Positions 43,640 through 51,500 of a DNA stretch of 64,000 bases are shown here, piece after piece. Within the stretch, counting starts at the first letter, position 1; each line of letters starts with the position of its first letter. Position numbers and translations under genes: made by a program. Origin of the DNA: Microbacterium psychrotolerans. GTDB lineage: Bacteria; Actinomycetota; Actinomycetes; Actinomycetales; Microbacteriaceae. The notes beneath the pieces were generated by a model that saw only the letters and a list, made by a program, of their open reading frames with translations, made no database searches and was not told the origin of the DNA. Where the stretch lies: positions 124,001 through 188,000 of the forward strand of contig NZ_JAVFWO010000005.1 of the NCBI RefSeq assembly GCF_031085295.1. Direction: 5' to 3'.

Positions 43640-44746
43640 ATGACTACGGAAGTCATCGACATCGTCGTCGGGACCGTCCGCACCGGTCTCATCGGCGGCG
43701 GATTCATGGGGCGCGTTCACGCCGCCGCTGCGCGCCGCGCGGGCGCCCGGCTCACGGCGGTCGCCTCCTCGAGCCGCGACCGCGCCGAGGCGGTGGCACA
43801 GGAACTCGGTGTGGCACGGGCCGAAGCCGACGCCGCCGCCGTCTTCTCGGCATCCGATATCGACGTCGTGCACATCTGCACCCCCAACGCCACCCACGCG
43901 CCGCTCGCCGCAGCCGCGCTCGCGGCGGGGAAGCACGTCGTGTGCGAGAAGCCGCTGGCCACCTCGGTGACCGATGCGCGGGCACTCGTCCGCGCAGCCG
44001 ACGAAGCCGGCGTGGTGGCCGCTGTGCCGTTCGTGTACCGGTACCACCCGATGGTGCGCGAGGCTCGCGCCCGCGTGGCGTCCGGGCGGATCGGGACGCT
44101 GCTCACCCTCGACGGGTCGTACCTGCAGGACTGGATGCTGCGCGAGAACGACGACGACTGGCGGGCGGATGCCGCAGCCGGCGGGCCGTCGCGCGCCTTC
44201 GCCGACATCGGCTCGCACCTGTGCGATCTCGTCGAGTTCGTCACAGGCGAGCGCATCGCGCGCCTGGCGGCGCGCACGCGCCGGGTGTTCGACGAGCGGG
44301 GCGGGCGCAGGGTCCTGAACGAGGACGTCGCCGCACTCCTCATCGAGACCGAGTCCGGCGCCCTCGGCACCCTCCTCGTCTCTCAGATGGCTCCCGGTCG
44401 CAAGAACGCCCTCGTCATCGAGTTGCACGGCAGTCGCCGCAGCATCCGCTTCGCCCAGGAGCGCCCCGAGGAGCTGTGGGTGGGAGCCCGCAAGGCCTCG
44501 CGACTCGTGCTGCGCGATCCCGCCACGGCGTCCCCCGACTCGGCGCGTCTGCAGCCGCTGCCCGCGGGGCATCCCATGGGCTATCAAGACGCCTTCGACG
44601 GCTTCGTCGGCGACGTCTACGCCGCGATCGCCGGCGAGCAGCCGGACGGGCTCCCCACCTTCGCCGACGGCCTGCGCGCCGCGGTCGTCACCGACGCCGT
44701 GCTCGAGTCGGCAGAGCGCCGCTCCTGGATCGAGGTGCCCTCATGA
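43640..44746 (+). CDS. Gfo/Idh/MocA family sugar oxidoreductase
   Basis: A 368-residue NAD(P)-dependent oxidoreductase. The Rossmann part reads VRTGLIGGGFMGRVHAAAARRAGARLTAVAS (in parts GLIGGGFMGRVHAAA), then DVVHICTPNATHAPLAAAAL and the diagnostic EKPLATSV with the catalytic Lys. The substrate domain has PFVYRYHPMVREARA and FADIGSHLCDLVEFVTG. It is the first gene of the sugar operon and overlaps the ATPase start by 4 nt. It likely oxidises or epimerises the imported sugar; the compound is unknown. Confidence 0.9.
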   Translation: MTTEVIDIVVGTVRTGLIGGGFMGRVHAAAARRAGARLTAVASSSRDRAEAVAQELGVARAEADAAAVFSASDIDVVHICTPNATHAPLAAAALAAGKHVVCEKPLATSVTDARALVRAADEAGVVAAVPFVYRYHPMVREARARVASGRIGTLLTLDGSYLQDWMLRENDDDWRADAAAGGPSRAFADIGSHLCDLVEFVTGERIARLAARTRRVFDERGGRRVLNEDVAALLIETESGALGTLLVSQMAPGRKNALVIELHGSRRSIRFAQERPEELWVGARKASRLVLRDPATASPDSARLQPLPAGHPMGYQDAFDGFVGDVYAAIAGEQPDGLPTFADGLRAAVVTDAVLESAERRSWIEVPS

Positions 44747-46326
44747 GCGACACGATGCTGTCAGACACCCCGGTGCCGAGCGGCGGCTCCGATGTCGTCC
44801 TGCGCGCGCAGGGCATCTCGAAGTCGTTCTTCGGCGTCCGCGTCCTCACCGACATCGACATCGACGTCCGCCGCGGCGAGGTGCATGGGCTCGTCGGTGA
44901 GAACGGCGCCGGCAAGTCGACCCTCATGAAGATCCTCGCGGGCGTCCACCACGCCGACGCAGGATCGGTCGAGTTCGAGGGGCGCCCGGTGGCGTTCACC
45001 CATCCACGCCAGGCGATGGATGCGGGCCTCGTGACCGTGTTCCAGGAGTTCAATCTGCTGCCCGAGCGCACGGTGGCGCAGAACGTCTTCCTCGGCCGCG
45101 AGCCGCGGCGCGGCGGCTTCATCGACGACAAGGGCATGCAGCGTCGCACGCGGACGCTCCTCGAAGGCCTCGGGGTCACCTTCGTCGACCCGGGTGCGCG
45201 CGTCGGATCGCTCACCGTCGCCGAGCAGCAGATCGTCGAGATCGTCAAGGCGCTCTCGTTCGATGCGCGCGTCATCTCGATGGACGAGCCGACCGCCGCG
45301 CTGAGCGACCACGAGGTCGAGCTCCTCTACGCGATCATCCGCAAGCTCACCGCTCGCGGCGTCGCGGTCGTCTACGTCTCGCACCGGCTGAAGGAGATCT
45401 TCGATCTGTGCGACCGCATCACGATCCTGAAGGACGGCGCACTGGTGTCGACGGACGCAACCGCCGACCTGACGGACGCCGAACTCGTCCGTCGCATGGT
45501 CGGCCGTCCGCTGCAGTCCTACTTCCCCGGTCCGGTCGAGGGCACGACGCTCGGAGACCCTCGTCTCGAGCTGACGGGCTGCGGCAACGAATTCGTGGAC
45601 GGCGTCTCGCTGACACTGCGGGCGGGGGAGATCGTGGGCCTCGCGGGCCTTCAGGGATCCGGTCGTACCGAGCTCGTCGAGGGCATCTTCGGCGTCCACG
45701 GCTTCACCCGCGGCGCGATGATCCTCGACGGCAGGTCGGTGCGCTTCACGAGCCCGCGTGCCGCCGTCCGCGCCGGTCTCGCGCTCGTCACCGAGGACCG
45801 CAAGGCCCAGGGGCTCGCGCTCGGTCAGTCCGTGCTCGACAACTCGCTGCTCGTGGTCCGCAGCGTGTTCGCCGGACGCACCCGCGCATCACGCAAGCGC
45901 GTGCCCGGCATCCTGAGTTCGCTCGAGGTCTCGTCACGCGGCGTCGACCAGGAGGCGCGGTTCCTGTCGGGAGGCAACCAGCAGAAGGTCGTGCTCGCGA
46001 AATGGCTCGTGACCGACCCGCAGATCGTCCTGTTCGACGAGCCCACGCGCGGCATCGACGTGGGCGCGAAGGTCGCGGTGTACCAGCTCATGCGGCAGCT
46101 GGCCGCCGAGGGCAAGGCGGTTCTCATGGTGTCGAGCGAGCTGCCCGAGGTGATCGGGATGAGCGACCGCATCCTGGTGATGCGCGACGGCGAGCTCGCC
46201 GCCGAGCTCCCCGCGCGCTCCGCGGAGCACGAGGTGCTGGCTGCAGCGACGGGTTCGAGCGACGCGGAGGCGGCGAGTGACGAGATCCCCGATCCTCGCC
46301 TCGAGGAAGGAGGGGACCGGCCGTGA
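44743..46326 (+). CDS. sugar ABC ATPase, two nucleotide-binding domains (RbsA/XylG type)
   Basis: A 527-residue CUT2-class ATPase. Domain 1 carries Walker A GENGAGKST (about 49-57), signature LTVAEQQIVEI and Walker B VISMDEPTAALSDHE. Domain 2 begins with LRAGEIVGLAGLQGSGRTEL, has LSGGNQQKVVLAKWL and VLFDEPTRGIDVGA. Domain 2's Walker A lacks the usual GK(S/T), as in RbsA. It energises the two permeases downstream. An acidic C-terminal tail follows. Confidence 0.93.
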   Translation: MSDTMLSDTPVPSGGSDVVLRAQGISKSFFGVRVLTDIDIDVRRGEVHGLVGENGAGKSTLMKILAGVHHADAGSVEFEGRPVAFTHPRQAMDAGLVTVFQEFNLLPERTVAQNVFLGREPRRGGFIDDKGMQRRTRTLLEGLGVTFVDPGARVGSLTVAEQQIVEIVKALSFDARVISMDEPTAALSDHEVELLYAIIRKLTARGVAVVYVSHRLKEIFDLCDRITILKDGALVSTDATADLTDAELVRRMVGRPLQSYFPGPVEGTTLGDPRLELTGCGNEFVDGVSLTLRAGEIVGLAGLQGSGRTELVEGIFGVHGFTRGAMILDGRSVRFTSPRAAVRAGLALVTEDRKAQGLALGQSVLDNSLLVVRSVFAGRTRASRKRVPGILSSLEVSSRGVDQEARFLSGGNQQKVVLAKWLVTDPQIVLFDEPTRGIDVGAKVAVYQLMRQLAAEGKAVLMVSSELPEVIGMSDRILVMRDGELAAELPARSAEHEVLAAATGSSDAEAASDEIPDPRLEEGGDRP

Positions 46327-47423
46327 AGCGCATCAGAGTCGACTCGACGGTGATCGTGCTCGGCATCCTCATCCTCGTCATCGCGGTCGGGGCGATCCTC
46401 GTCGCGACCGTCGGCCGCAGCTTCTTCAGCCCCGGCAACATCCGCGACATCCTCACCGGCATGAGCGTGCTCGGGCTGGTGGCCATCGGGCAGACGCTCG
46501 TCATCCTGGGCGCCTCCCTGGATCTCTCCGTCACCTACGTGATCAGCCTCGCCAGCCTCATCGCGGCCACCACCATGAACGGCAATCCCGCCAACATCCC
46601 GTGGGCAGTGGCGCTGACCCTCATCGTCTGCGCGGCCATCGGCCTGGCGAACGGGCTCATCGTCACGGTGCTGAAGGTCAACGGATTCATCGCGACCCTC
46701 GGCGTCGGTCTCATCCTGCAGGGCGTCCTGAACACGAGCTTCCAGGGCAGCGCCGGCTCGGTGCCGTGGGCGTTCCAGCTGATCGGGGCGACCGGCGTCG
46801 GACCGCTCCCCGTGTCGTGGATCATCATGATCGCGCTCGCCGCGCTGGTCTGGTTCCTGCTCGGGCGCACGCGCACGGGCGCCCACCTGTTCGCGGTGGG
46901 CGGCGACCCCGAGGTGGCACGCCTGTCGGGCGTGCGGACGAGGCCGCCGCTGATCGTGGCGCACGTCCTGTGCTCGGTGTTCGCCGGTCTGGCGGGACTG
47001 CTGCTCGCGAGCCGGCTGGGTGTGGGAAGCCCCACGGTCGGCCAGCAGGGCGGCTATGCCCTGCTGTCGATCGCAGCCGTCGTGCTCGGCGGCACCCTGC
47101 TCATGGGCGGTCGGGGATCTGTCTGGGGCACCATCGGCGGTGTCGCGATCTTCGCCGTCGTCGACAACGTGATGAGCGTCATGCAGGTCAACCCGTTCCT
47201 CAAGGACGTCGTCCGCGGCGTCGTCATCGTCGCGGCCGTCGCCGTCTACAGCCGACGGGCCATCGTCCGGCGCCGCACGCGCTTCGGGCCGGGCGGCACG
47301 AGGACCGGTGGTGATGCGCCTGCCGAGGCGGCCGCACCCGCGATGGTGGCGGCGACTCAGGCGCTCGAGGCGGAGGCCGATGCGGCCGATGGCGGCGCAC
47401 CGATGCAGGGAGGCGCACGATGA
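46323..47423 (+). CDS. sugar ABC permease 1 (RbsC type)
   Basis: A 366-residue CUT2 permease with about ten membrane segments: VIVLGILILVIAVGAILVATVG opens it, then IGQTLVILGASLDLSVTYVISLASL and NGLIVTVLKVNGFIATLGVGLI typical of RbsC. The GTG start overlaps the ATPase stop. A C-terminal Ala/Glu-rich tail of about 40 residues is unusual. It pairs with the next permease as a heterodimer. Confidence 0.9.
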   Translation: MKRIRVDSTVIVLGILILVIAVGAILVATVGRSFFSPGNIRDILTGMSVLGLVAIGQTLVILGASLDLSVTYVISLASLIAATTMNGNPANIPWAVALTLIVCAAIGLANGLIVTVLKVNGFIATLGVGLILQGVLNTSFQGSAGSVPWAFQLIGATGVGPLPVSWIIMIALAALVWFLLGRTRTGAHLFAVGGDPEVARLSGVRTRPPLIVAHVLCSVFAGLAGLLLASRLGVGSPTVGQQGGYALLSIAAVVLGGTLLMGGRGSVWGTIGGVAIFAVVDNVMSVMQVNPFLKDVVRGVVIVAAVAVYSRRAIVRRRTRFGPGGTRTGGDAPAEAAAPAMVAATQALEAEADAADGGAPMQGGAR

Positions 47424-48499
47424 AGTTCCTCGCAGCGCTCGTGAGCCCCCGCGGGGCCGTCTTCCTCTTGCTGGTGATCCTGCTCGTCGCCGTCATGATC
47501 CTGAACCCGAACTTCGCGGAGCCGGGTCAGCTCATGCGCTACATCCAGCGGGTCGCGCCGGTCGCCATCGTCGCGATCGGCCAGTACTTCGTCATCATCG
47601 CGGGCGAGTTCGACCTGTCGCAGGGCTCGCTGATCACCGCGCAGGTGATCGTCGCCGGCAACCTCGTCGCCCAGGACGATGCGCGCACCGTACCGGTCCT
47701 GTGCCTCATGGTGGTGCTCGGCCTCGTCGTCGGCCTCGTGAACGGCCTTCTCACGACGCTGCTGAAGGTGCCGTCGTTCATCGTGACGCTCGGCATGATG
47801 CTGGCGCTCCTGGGCCTCGTGCTGTGGTGGACCGGCGGCGCCGCCACGGGCAATCCCGCCGACAGCTTCCGCCAGATCGGTCGCGGCGGCATCCGTGATC
47901 TCCCGGTCGTCGACTTCCTGCCGTGGTCGGTGCTGATCCTCGCGGCGTGGCTCGCGCTCGGCATCTGGATCACCAAGCGCCCGCTGGGCAAGCTCCTCAT
48001 CGCGATCGGTGACAACGCCCGGGCGACGCGCTACTCGGGAGCCCGCGACTGGTGGGTCACCACGCGCGCCTTCATGATCTCGTCGCTGTCGGCGACGGTC
48101 TCGGCGGTGCTGCTCGTCGGCTATGCCGGGGTGCACCCGTCGGTCGGCCGAGGCTACGAGTTCGTCGCGATCACGGCCGTCGTGCTCGGCGGCGTCGTAC
48201 TCGGAGGCGGCCGGGGCTGGATCGTCGCGGCCGTCGCCGGAGCATTCGTGCTCGAGGCGCTCTTCCTGCTGCTGAACATCGCCGGCGTCCCGTCGTCGCT
48301 GCGCGACGCCGTCCAGGGCGTCATCATCATCGCCGCCGTCGCGTACTCGGGACTGGTCTTCCGGTCGCGCAGACGCGGTGGCGCACCACAGACCCCTCCC
48401 TCTCCGGGGAAGGAACCCGACGCGCCCGACGGCGCCGAGGAGTCGTCCGCAACACAGGCCCTCGCAGGCGAGGGCGCCGCACCGAACAACAGGAGTTAG
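47420..48499 (+). CDS. sugar ABC permease 2 (RbsC type)
   Basis: A 359-residue CUT2 permease related to permease 1. It has VAIGQYFVIIAGEFDLSQGSLI-type segment (IGQYFVIIAGEFDLSQGSL), VNGLLTTLLKVPSFIVTLGMM and VTTRAFMISSLSATVSAVLLVG. It starts within the stop of permease 1 (ATGA). The C-terminal ~35 residues are Pro/Ser/Ala-rich and polar. Confidence 0.9.
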   Translation: MKFLAALVSPRGAVFLLLVILLVAVMILNPNFAEPGQLMRYIQRVAPVAIVAIGQYFVIIAGEFDLSQGSLITAQVIVAGNLVAQDDARTVPVLCLMVVLGLVVGLVNGLLTTLLKVPSFIVTLGMMLALLGLVLWWTGGAATGNPADSFRQIGRGGIRDLPVVDFLPWSVLILAAWLALGIWITKRPLGKLLIAIGDNARATRYSGARDWWVTTRAFMISSLSATVSAVLLVGYAGVHPSVGRGYEFVAITAVVLGGVVLGGGRGWIVAAVAGAFVLEALFLLLNIAGVPSSLRDAVQGVIIIAAVAYSGLVFRSRRRGGAPQTPPSPGKEPDAPDGAEESSATQALAGEGAAPNNRS

Positions 48500-48501
48500 C
48501 A

Positions 48502-49716
48502 ATGCGACGATCAATGAAGATCGCCACCACAGCGGTGGCGCTCGTCGGCCTCTTCGCCCTCGCAGGGTGCACCACCGACCCCAACGTGGCACCCCCGGAC
48601 TCGTCGGCGGAGCCGACCGAGGACGGGGGCGGCGCCAACGAGTGGTTCGACCAGGCGCTGTTCGACACCCAGATGGCCCAGCGCGAGGTCGTGCCCGAGG
48701 GTCCTGAGGACGAGCCCTATCTGCAGTACATCGACGCCGAGATGGTCGACACGTCGGAGTTCGCGAGCACCGGCCCCAAGAAGGCCTGCTTCGCGAACGC
48801 CTCGATCTCGAACCCGTGGCGCCAGACCGGCTGGATCACCATGAACCAGCAACTGGAGGTGCTGCAGGAACAGGGTGTCATCAGCGAGATGGAGACGCGC
48901 GACGCGCAGGACTCCGACGACACCCAGATCGCCGACATCGACTACTTCATCTCGGAGGGCGGCTGCGACGTCTTCATCATCTCGCCGAACAGCACGGCAG
49001 CGATGACCCCGGCGGTCGAGCGCGCCTGCGACACCGGCAAGCCGGTGATCGTGTTCGACCGCGGCGTGGAGACCGACTGCCCGGTGACGTTCATCCACCC
49101 CATCGGCGGCTTCGCCTGGGGCATCGACACCGCGCAGTTCCTCATCGACAACCTCGAGGAGGGCGACAAGGTGGTGGGACTGCGCATCCTTCCCGGCGTC
49201 GACGTGCTCGAGCAGCGCTGGGCCGCGGCCGAGTACATGTTCGAGGAGGCCGGCATCGACGCGGTGGACTACTTCACCGGTGCCGACCCGGCCGAGATCA
49301 AGAGCATCATCAGCGACGAGCTCGCGAAGGGCGATGTGGCGGGCATCTGGATGGATGCCGGTGACGGCGCGGTCGCGGCGATCGAGGCGTTCGAGGATGC
49401 CGGAGTCGACTACCCGGTCATGACGGGTGAGGACGAGATGAGCTTCCTGCGGAAGTGGAAGGAGACGGGCCTGACCGGCCTCGCTCCGGTCTACTCCAAC
49501 TTCCAGTGGCGCACCCCGCTGCTGGCGGCGCAGAAGATCTTCGCCGGCGAGGAGATCCCCAAGGAGTGGGTGCTGCCGCAGAGCCCGATCACCGCTGAGG
49601 AGGTCGACCAGTACCTCGAGGCCAACGACGGCATGCCTGACGGCCACTACGCCAAGTTCGGCGGAGAGAACCTGCCGGGCTACCCGGAGGTCTGGCAGGA
49701 GCGCCAGATCCCGTAA
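48502..49716 (+). CDS. sugar-binding lipoprotein (RbsB type)
   Basis: A 404-residue family 4-type periplasmic binding protein-like lipoprotein with the lipobox ALAGC (Cys23). After a Pro/Asp/Glu-rich linker (about 25-60) come KKACFANASISNPWRQTGWITMNQQLEV (in parts FANASISNPWRQTGW) and the core VFIISPNSTAAMTPAVERACDTGKPVIVFDRG. An AGGAG ribosome site lies 5 nt upstream of the ATG. It delivers the sugar to the two permeases. The fold suits pentoses, hexoses or inositol; no ligand is certain. Confidence 0.9.
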   Translation: MRRSMKIATTAVALVGLFALAGCTTDPNVAPPDSSAEPTEDGGGANEWFDQALFDTQMAQREVVPEGPEDEPYLQYIDAEMVDTSEFASTGPKKACFANASISNPWRQTGWITMNQQLEVLQEQGVISEMETRDAQDSDDTQIADIDYFISEGGCDVFIISPNSTAAMTPAVERACDTGKPVIVFDRGVETDCPVTFIHPIGGFAWGIDTAQFLIDNLEEGDKVVGLRILPGVDVLEQRWAAAEYMFEEAGIDAVDYFTGADPAEIKSIISDELAKGDVAGIWMDAGDGAVAAIEAFEDAGVDYPVMTGEDEMSFLRKWKETGLTGLAPVYSNFQWRTPLLAAQKIFAGEEIPKEWVLPQSPITAEEVDQYLEANDGMPDGHYAKFGGENLPGYPEVWQERQIP

Positions 49717-49722
49717 CCACGA

Positions 49723-49805
49723 GATCGTGTGTCCCACTTTCTCGGCTGCACGTCCCGATGACAACGGTTGCCGGGACTTCCAGCCAGAGAAGGTGGGACA
49801 CGATC
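49723..49805. repeat. 83-nt palindromic intergenic element
   Basis: Left arm 49723-49757 and right arm 49771-49805 pair over about 35 positions with few mismatches around a ~13-nt loop. Ends are GATCGTG; inside are TCCCAC, GCTG and GTCCCG with their inverted copies. It lies between the sugar-binding lipoprotein and the epimerase gene. The CGTGTCCC ends resemble the hairpin at 10259-10312. It could terminate the ABC operon and may be a REP-like repeat. Confidence 0.7.
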
Positions 49806-49838
49806 ACCACGCTGTGATCCGGGATGCAAGGGAGAGTC

Positions 49839-50696
49839 ATGCAGCGCACGATCGGCGTCAACACGTGGGTGTGGACCTCGCCGCTGACCGACGCATCGCT
49901 CGCCGAGCTGGCGCCGAAGATCGCGCGCATGGGCTTCGGCGCGATCGAACTCCCGCTCGAGAACGCGGGGGACTGGGATGCCGCGCGCGCCGGGGATCTG
50001 CTGCGCTCTCTGAATCTGCAGCCCGTCGTGATCGGCGCGATGGGTCCGGGCAGGTCGCTCGTCGACCGCGCGGGCAACGTGCCGGCGACCCAGGTGTACC
50101 TGCGAACGTGCCTCGCCGCCGCGCGGGGAGTGGGGGCATCCGTCGTCGCCGGTCCGTTCTATGCGCCCACCGGTGTGACATGGCGCATGACGCGCGACGA
50201 GCGCACCGACGTGGTCGCCCAGCTGCGCCGCAACCTCGCGCCGCTCGTCGACGAGGCCGCCGCGGACGGCCTTGCGCTCGCCGTCGAACCCCTCAACCGG
50301 TATGAGACGAGCGTGATCAACACCGTCGAGCAGGGGCTCGAGGCGCTCGCACCGCTCTGGGGCCCGGGGCTCGGACTCGCCTTGGACACGTACCACCTCA
50401 ATATCGAGGAGAAGCGGCCGGAGGCCGCGATCCGCGCCGCAGCCGGCCACATCGCCCACGTGCAGGTGTGCGGATCCGACCGCGGCGCGGTCGGCGACGA
50501 CCACACCGATTGGCCCGCGACACTGGCCGCGCTCGACGATGCCGGGTATGAAGGCATCCTGGGGCTGGAGAGCTTCACGGGCGAGAACGCCACGATCGCC
50601 GTCGCGGCGTCGGTGTGGAGGCCGCTCGCGCCGAGTCAGGACGACTTGGCCGAGCGGTCGCTGCGACACTTGACGGCGCTCCAGGCAGGTCGCTGA
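49839..50696 (+). CDS. sugar phosphate isomerase/epimerase, D-tagatose/allulose 3-epimerase-like
   Basis: A 285-residue TIM-barrel metalloenzyme. The metal ligand Glu lies in LAVEPLNRYE (about 150-159), with LALDTYHLNIEE, HVQVCGSDRG and GLESF, the same four positions as in ketose 3-epimerases. ATG at 49839 follows AAGGGAGAG. It likely acts on the sugar imported by the upstream ABC system, epimerising a ketose at C3. Whether its natural sugar is tagatose, allulose or another ketose is not visible. Confidence 0.85.
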   Translation: MQRTIGVNTWVWTSPLTDASLAELAPKIARMGFGAIELPLENAGDWDAARAGDLLRSLNLQPVVIGAMGPGRSLVDRAGNVPATQVYLRTCLAAARGVGASVVAGPFYAPTGVTWRMTRDERTDVVAQLRRNLAPLVDEAAADGLALAVEPLNRYETSVINTVEQGLEALAPLWGPGLGLALDTYHLNIEEKRPEAAIRAAAGHIAHVQVCGSDRGAVGDDHTDWPATLAALDDAGYEGILGLESFTGENATIAVAASVWRPLAPSQDDLAERSLRHLTALQAGR

Positions 50697-50720
50697 GCGC
50701 TCATGCGCGACACTCGACCC

Positions 50721-51017
50721 ATGCCCATTCAGCACACCGTCGTCTTCCGCCTCGTCCATCCGTCCGGTTCGCCGGAGGAGACGGCGTTCCTGGCGGACGG
50801 GCGGGCCGCCCTCACGTCGATCCCGGGCGTCGAGGACTTCCGGGTGAACCGGCAGGTGAGTCCGAAGAGCGGTCTCGCGCACCAGTTCTCGATGGTCTTC
50901 GCGGACGACGCCGCGTACCGCGCCTACAACGAGCACCCGACCCACGTGGAGTTCGTCGCCGATCGCTGGGTGCCGGAAGTGGCGGAGTTCCAGGAATACG
51001 ACTTCGTCGAGGCCTGA
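50721..51017 (+). CDS. Dabb (stress-responsive alpha/beta barrel) protein
   Basis: A 98-residue dimeric alpha/beta-barrel protein: MPIQHTVVFRLVHPSGSPEE (start), FRVNRQVSPKSGLAHQFSMVF and YNEHPTHVEFVADRWVPEVAEFQEYDF (in parts). Stand-alone Dabb proteins often lie next to sugar epimerase or oxidoreductase genes with unclear roles. A -10-like GACACT is six bases before the ATG, so it may be independently transcribed. An alternative ATG 18 nt upstream is possible. Confidence 0.82.
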   Translation: MPIQHTVVFRLVHPSGSPEETAFLADGRAALTSIPGVEDFRVNRQVSPKSGLAHQFSMVFADDAAYRAYNEHPTHVEFVADRWVPEVAEFQEYDFVEA

Positions 51018-51023
51018 TCCGCG

Positions 51024-51500
51024 TCAGGCGGAGGGGCGCTCGCCGAGCGTGAGCGCGTGCAGCAGACGCGTGAGGTTCAGGATGTCGTCGACCGGCCACG
51101 CGGCCAGGGCGTCGACGAGCAGGCTCTCCTGCGGCGCGCGGGCCTCCGCGAGGCGCTCCAGCCCGAACGCAGTGGGGGAGAGCAGGCTCGACCGACCGTC
51201 GTCGGGGTCGGGCGTGCGCTGGATCAGACCCAGCTGCTCGAGCTCGCGCACGGTGCGGCTGATCTGGCCCTTGTCGGCCGTCAGCGCCTCGGCGAGCGCC
51301 GAGAGCGTGATGCCCTCTCGACGCACGATGGTGGTGAACACCTTGTAGGCGCCCGGCAGCATGCCGGGGCTCACGCGGTTGGCGTTCTCGGTGATGATCC
51401 GGCGGAATTGGTTGATCAGCTCGCCGAACTCCGCCTCGAGGGCGCGCACCGCTTCGGTGCGCGCCGCTCGAGTGTCTTCGGAGGTCATCGTGTTCGACAT
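51024..51500 (-). CDS. MarR family regulator of the MFS exporter
   Basis: A 158-residue winged-helix regulator: ITLSALAEALTADKGQISRTVRELEQLGLIQRTPDPDDGRSSLLSPT (in parts ALTADKGQISRTVRELEQLGL, then PDPDDGRSSLLSPT) is the DNA-binding and wing region at about 63-110. Its ATG shares one base with the TAA of the exporter gene (TAATG), so exporter and regulator form one unit. Three GTTGA-N6-TCAAC sites lie in the unit's promoter and are the likely targets, giving autoregulation relieved by an exported drug. Confidence 0.9.
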   Translation of the reverse strand: MSNTMTSEDTRAARTEAVRALEAEFGELINQFRRIITENANRVSPGMLPGAYKVFTTIVRREGITLSALAEALTADKGQISRTVRELEQLGLIQRTPDPDDGRSSLLSPTAFGLERLAEARAPQESLLVDALAAWPVDDILNLTRLLHALTLGERPSA

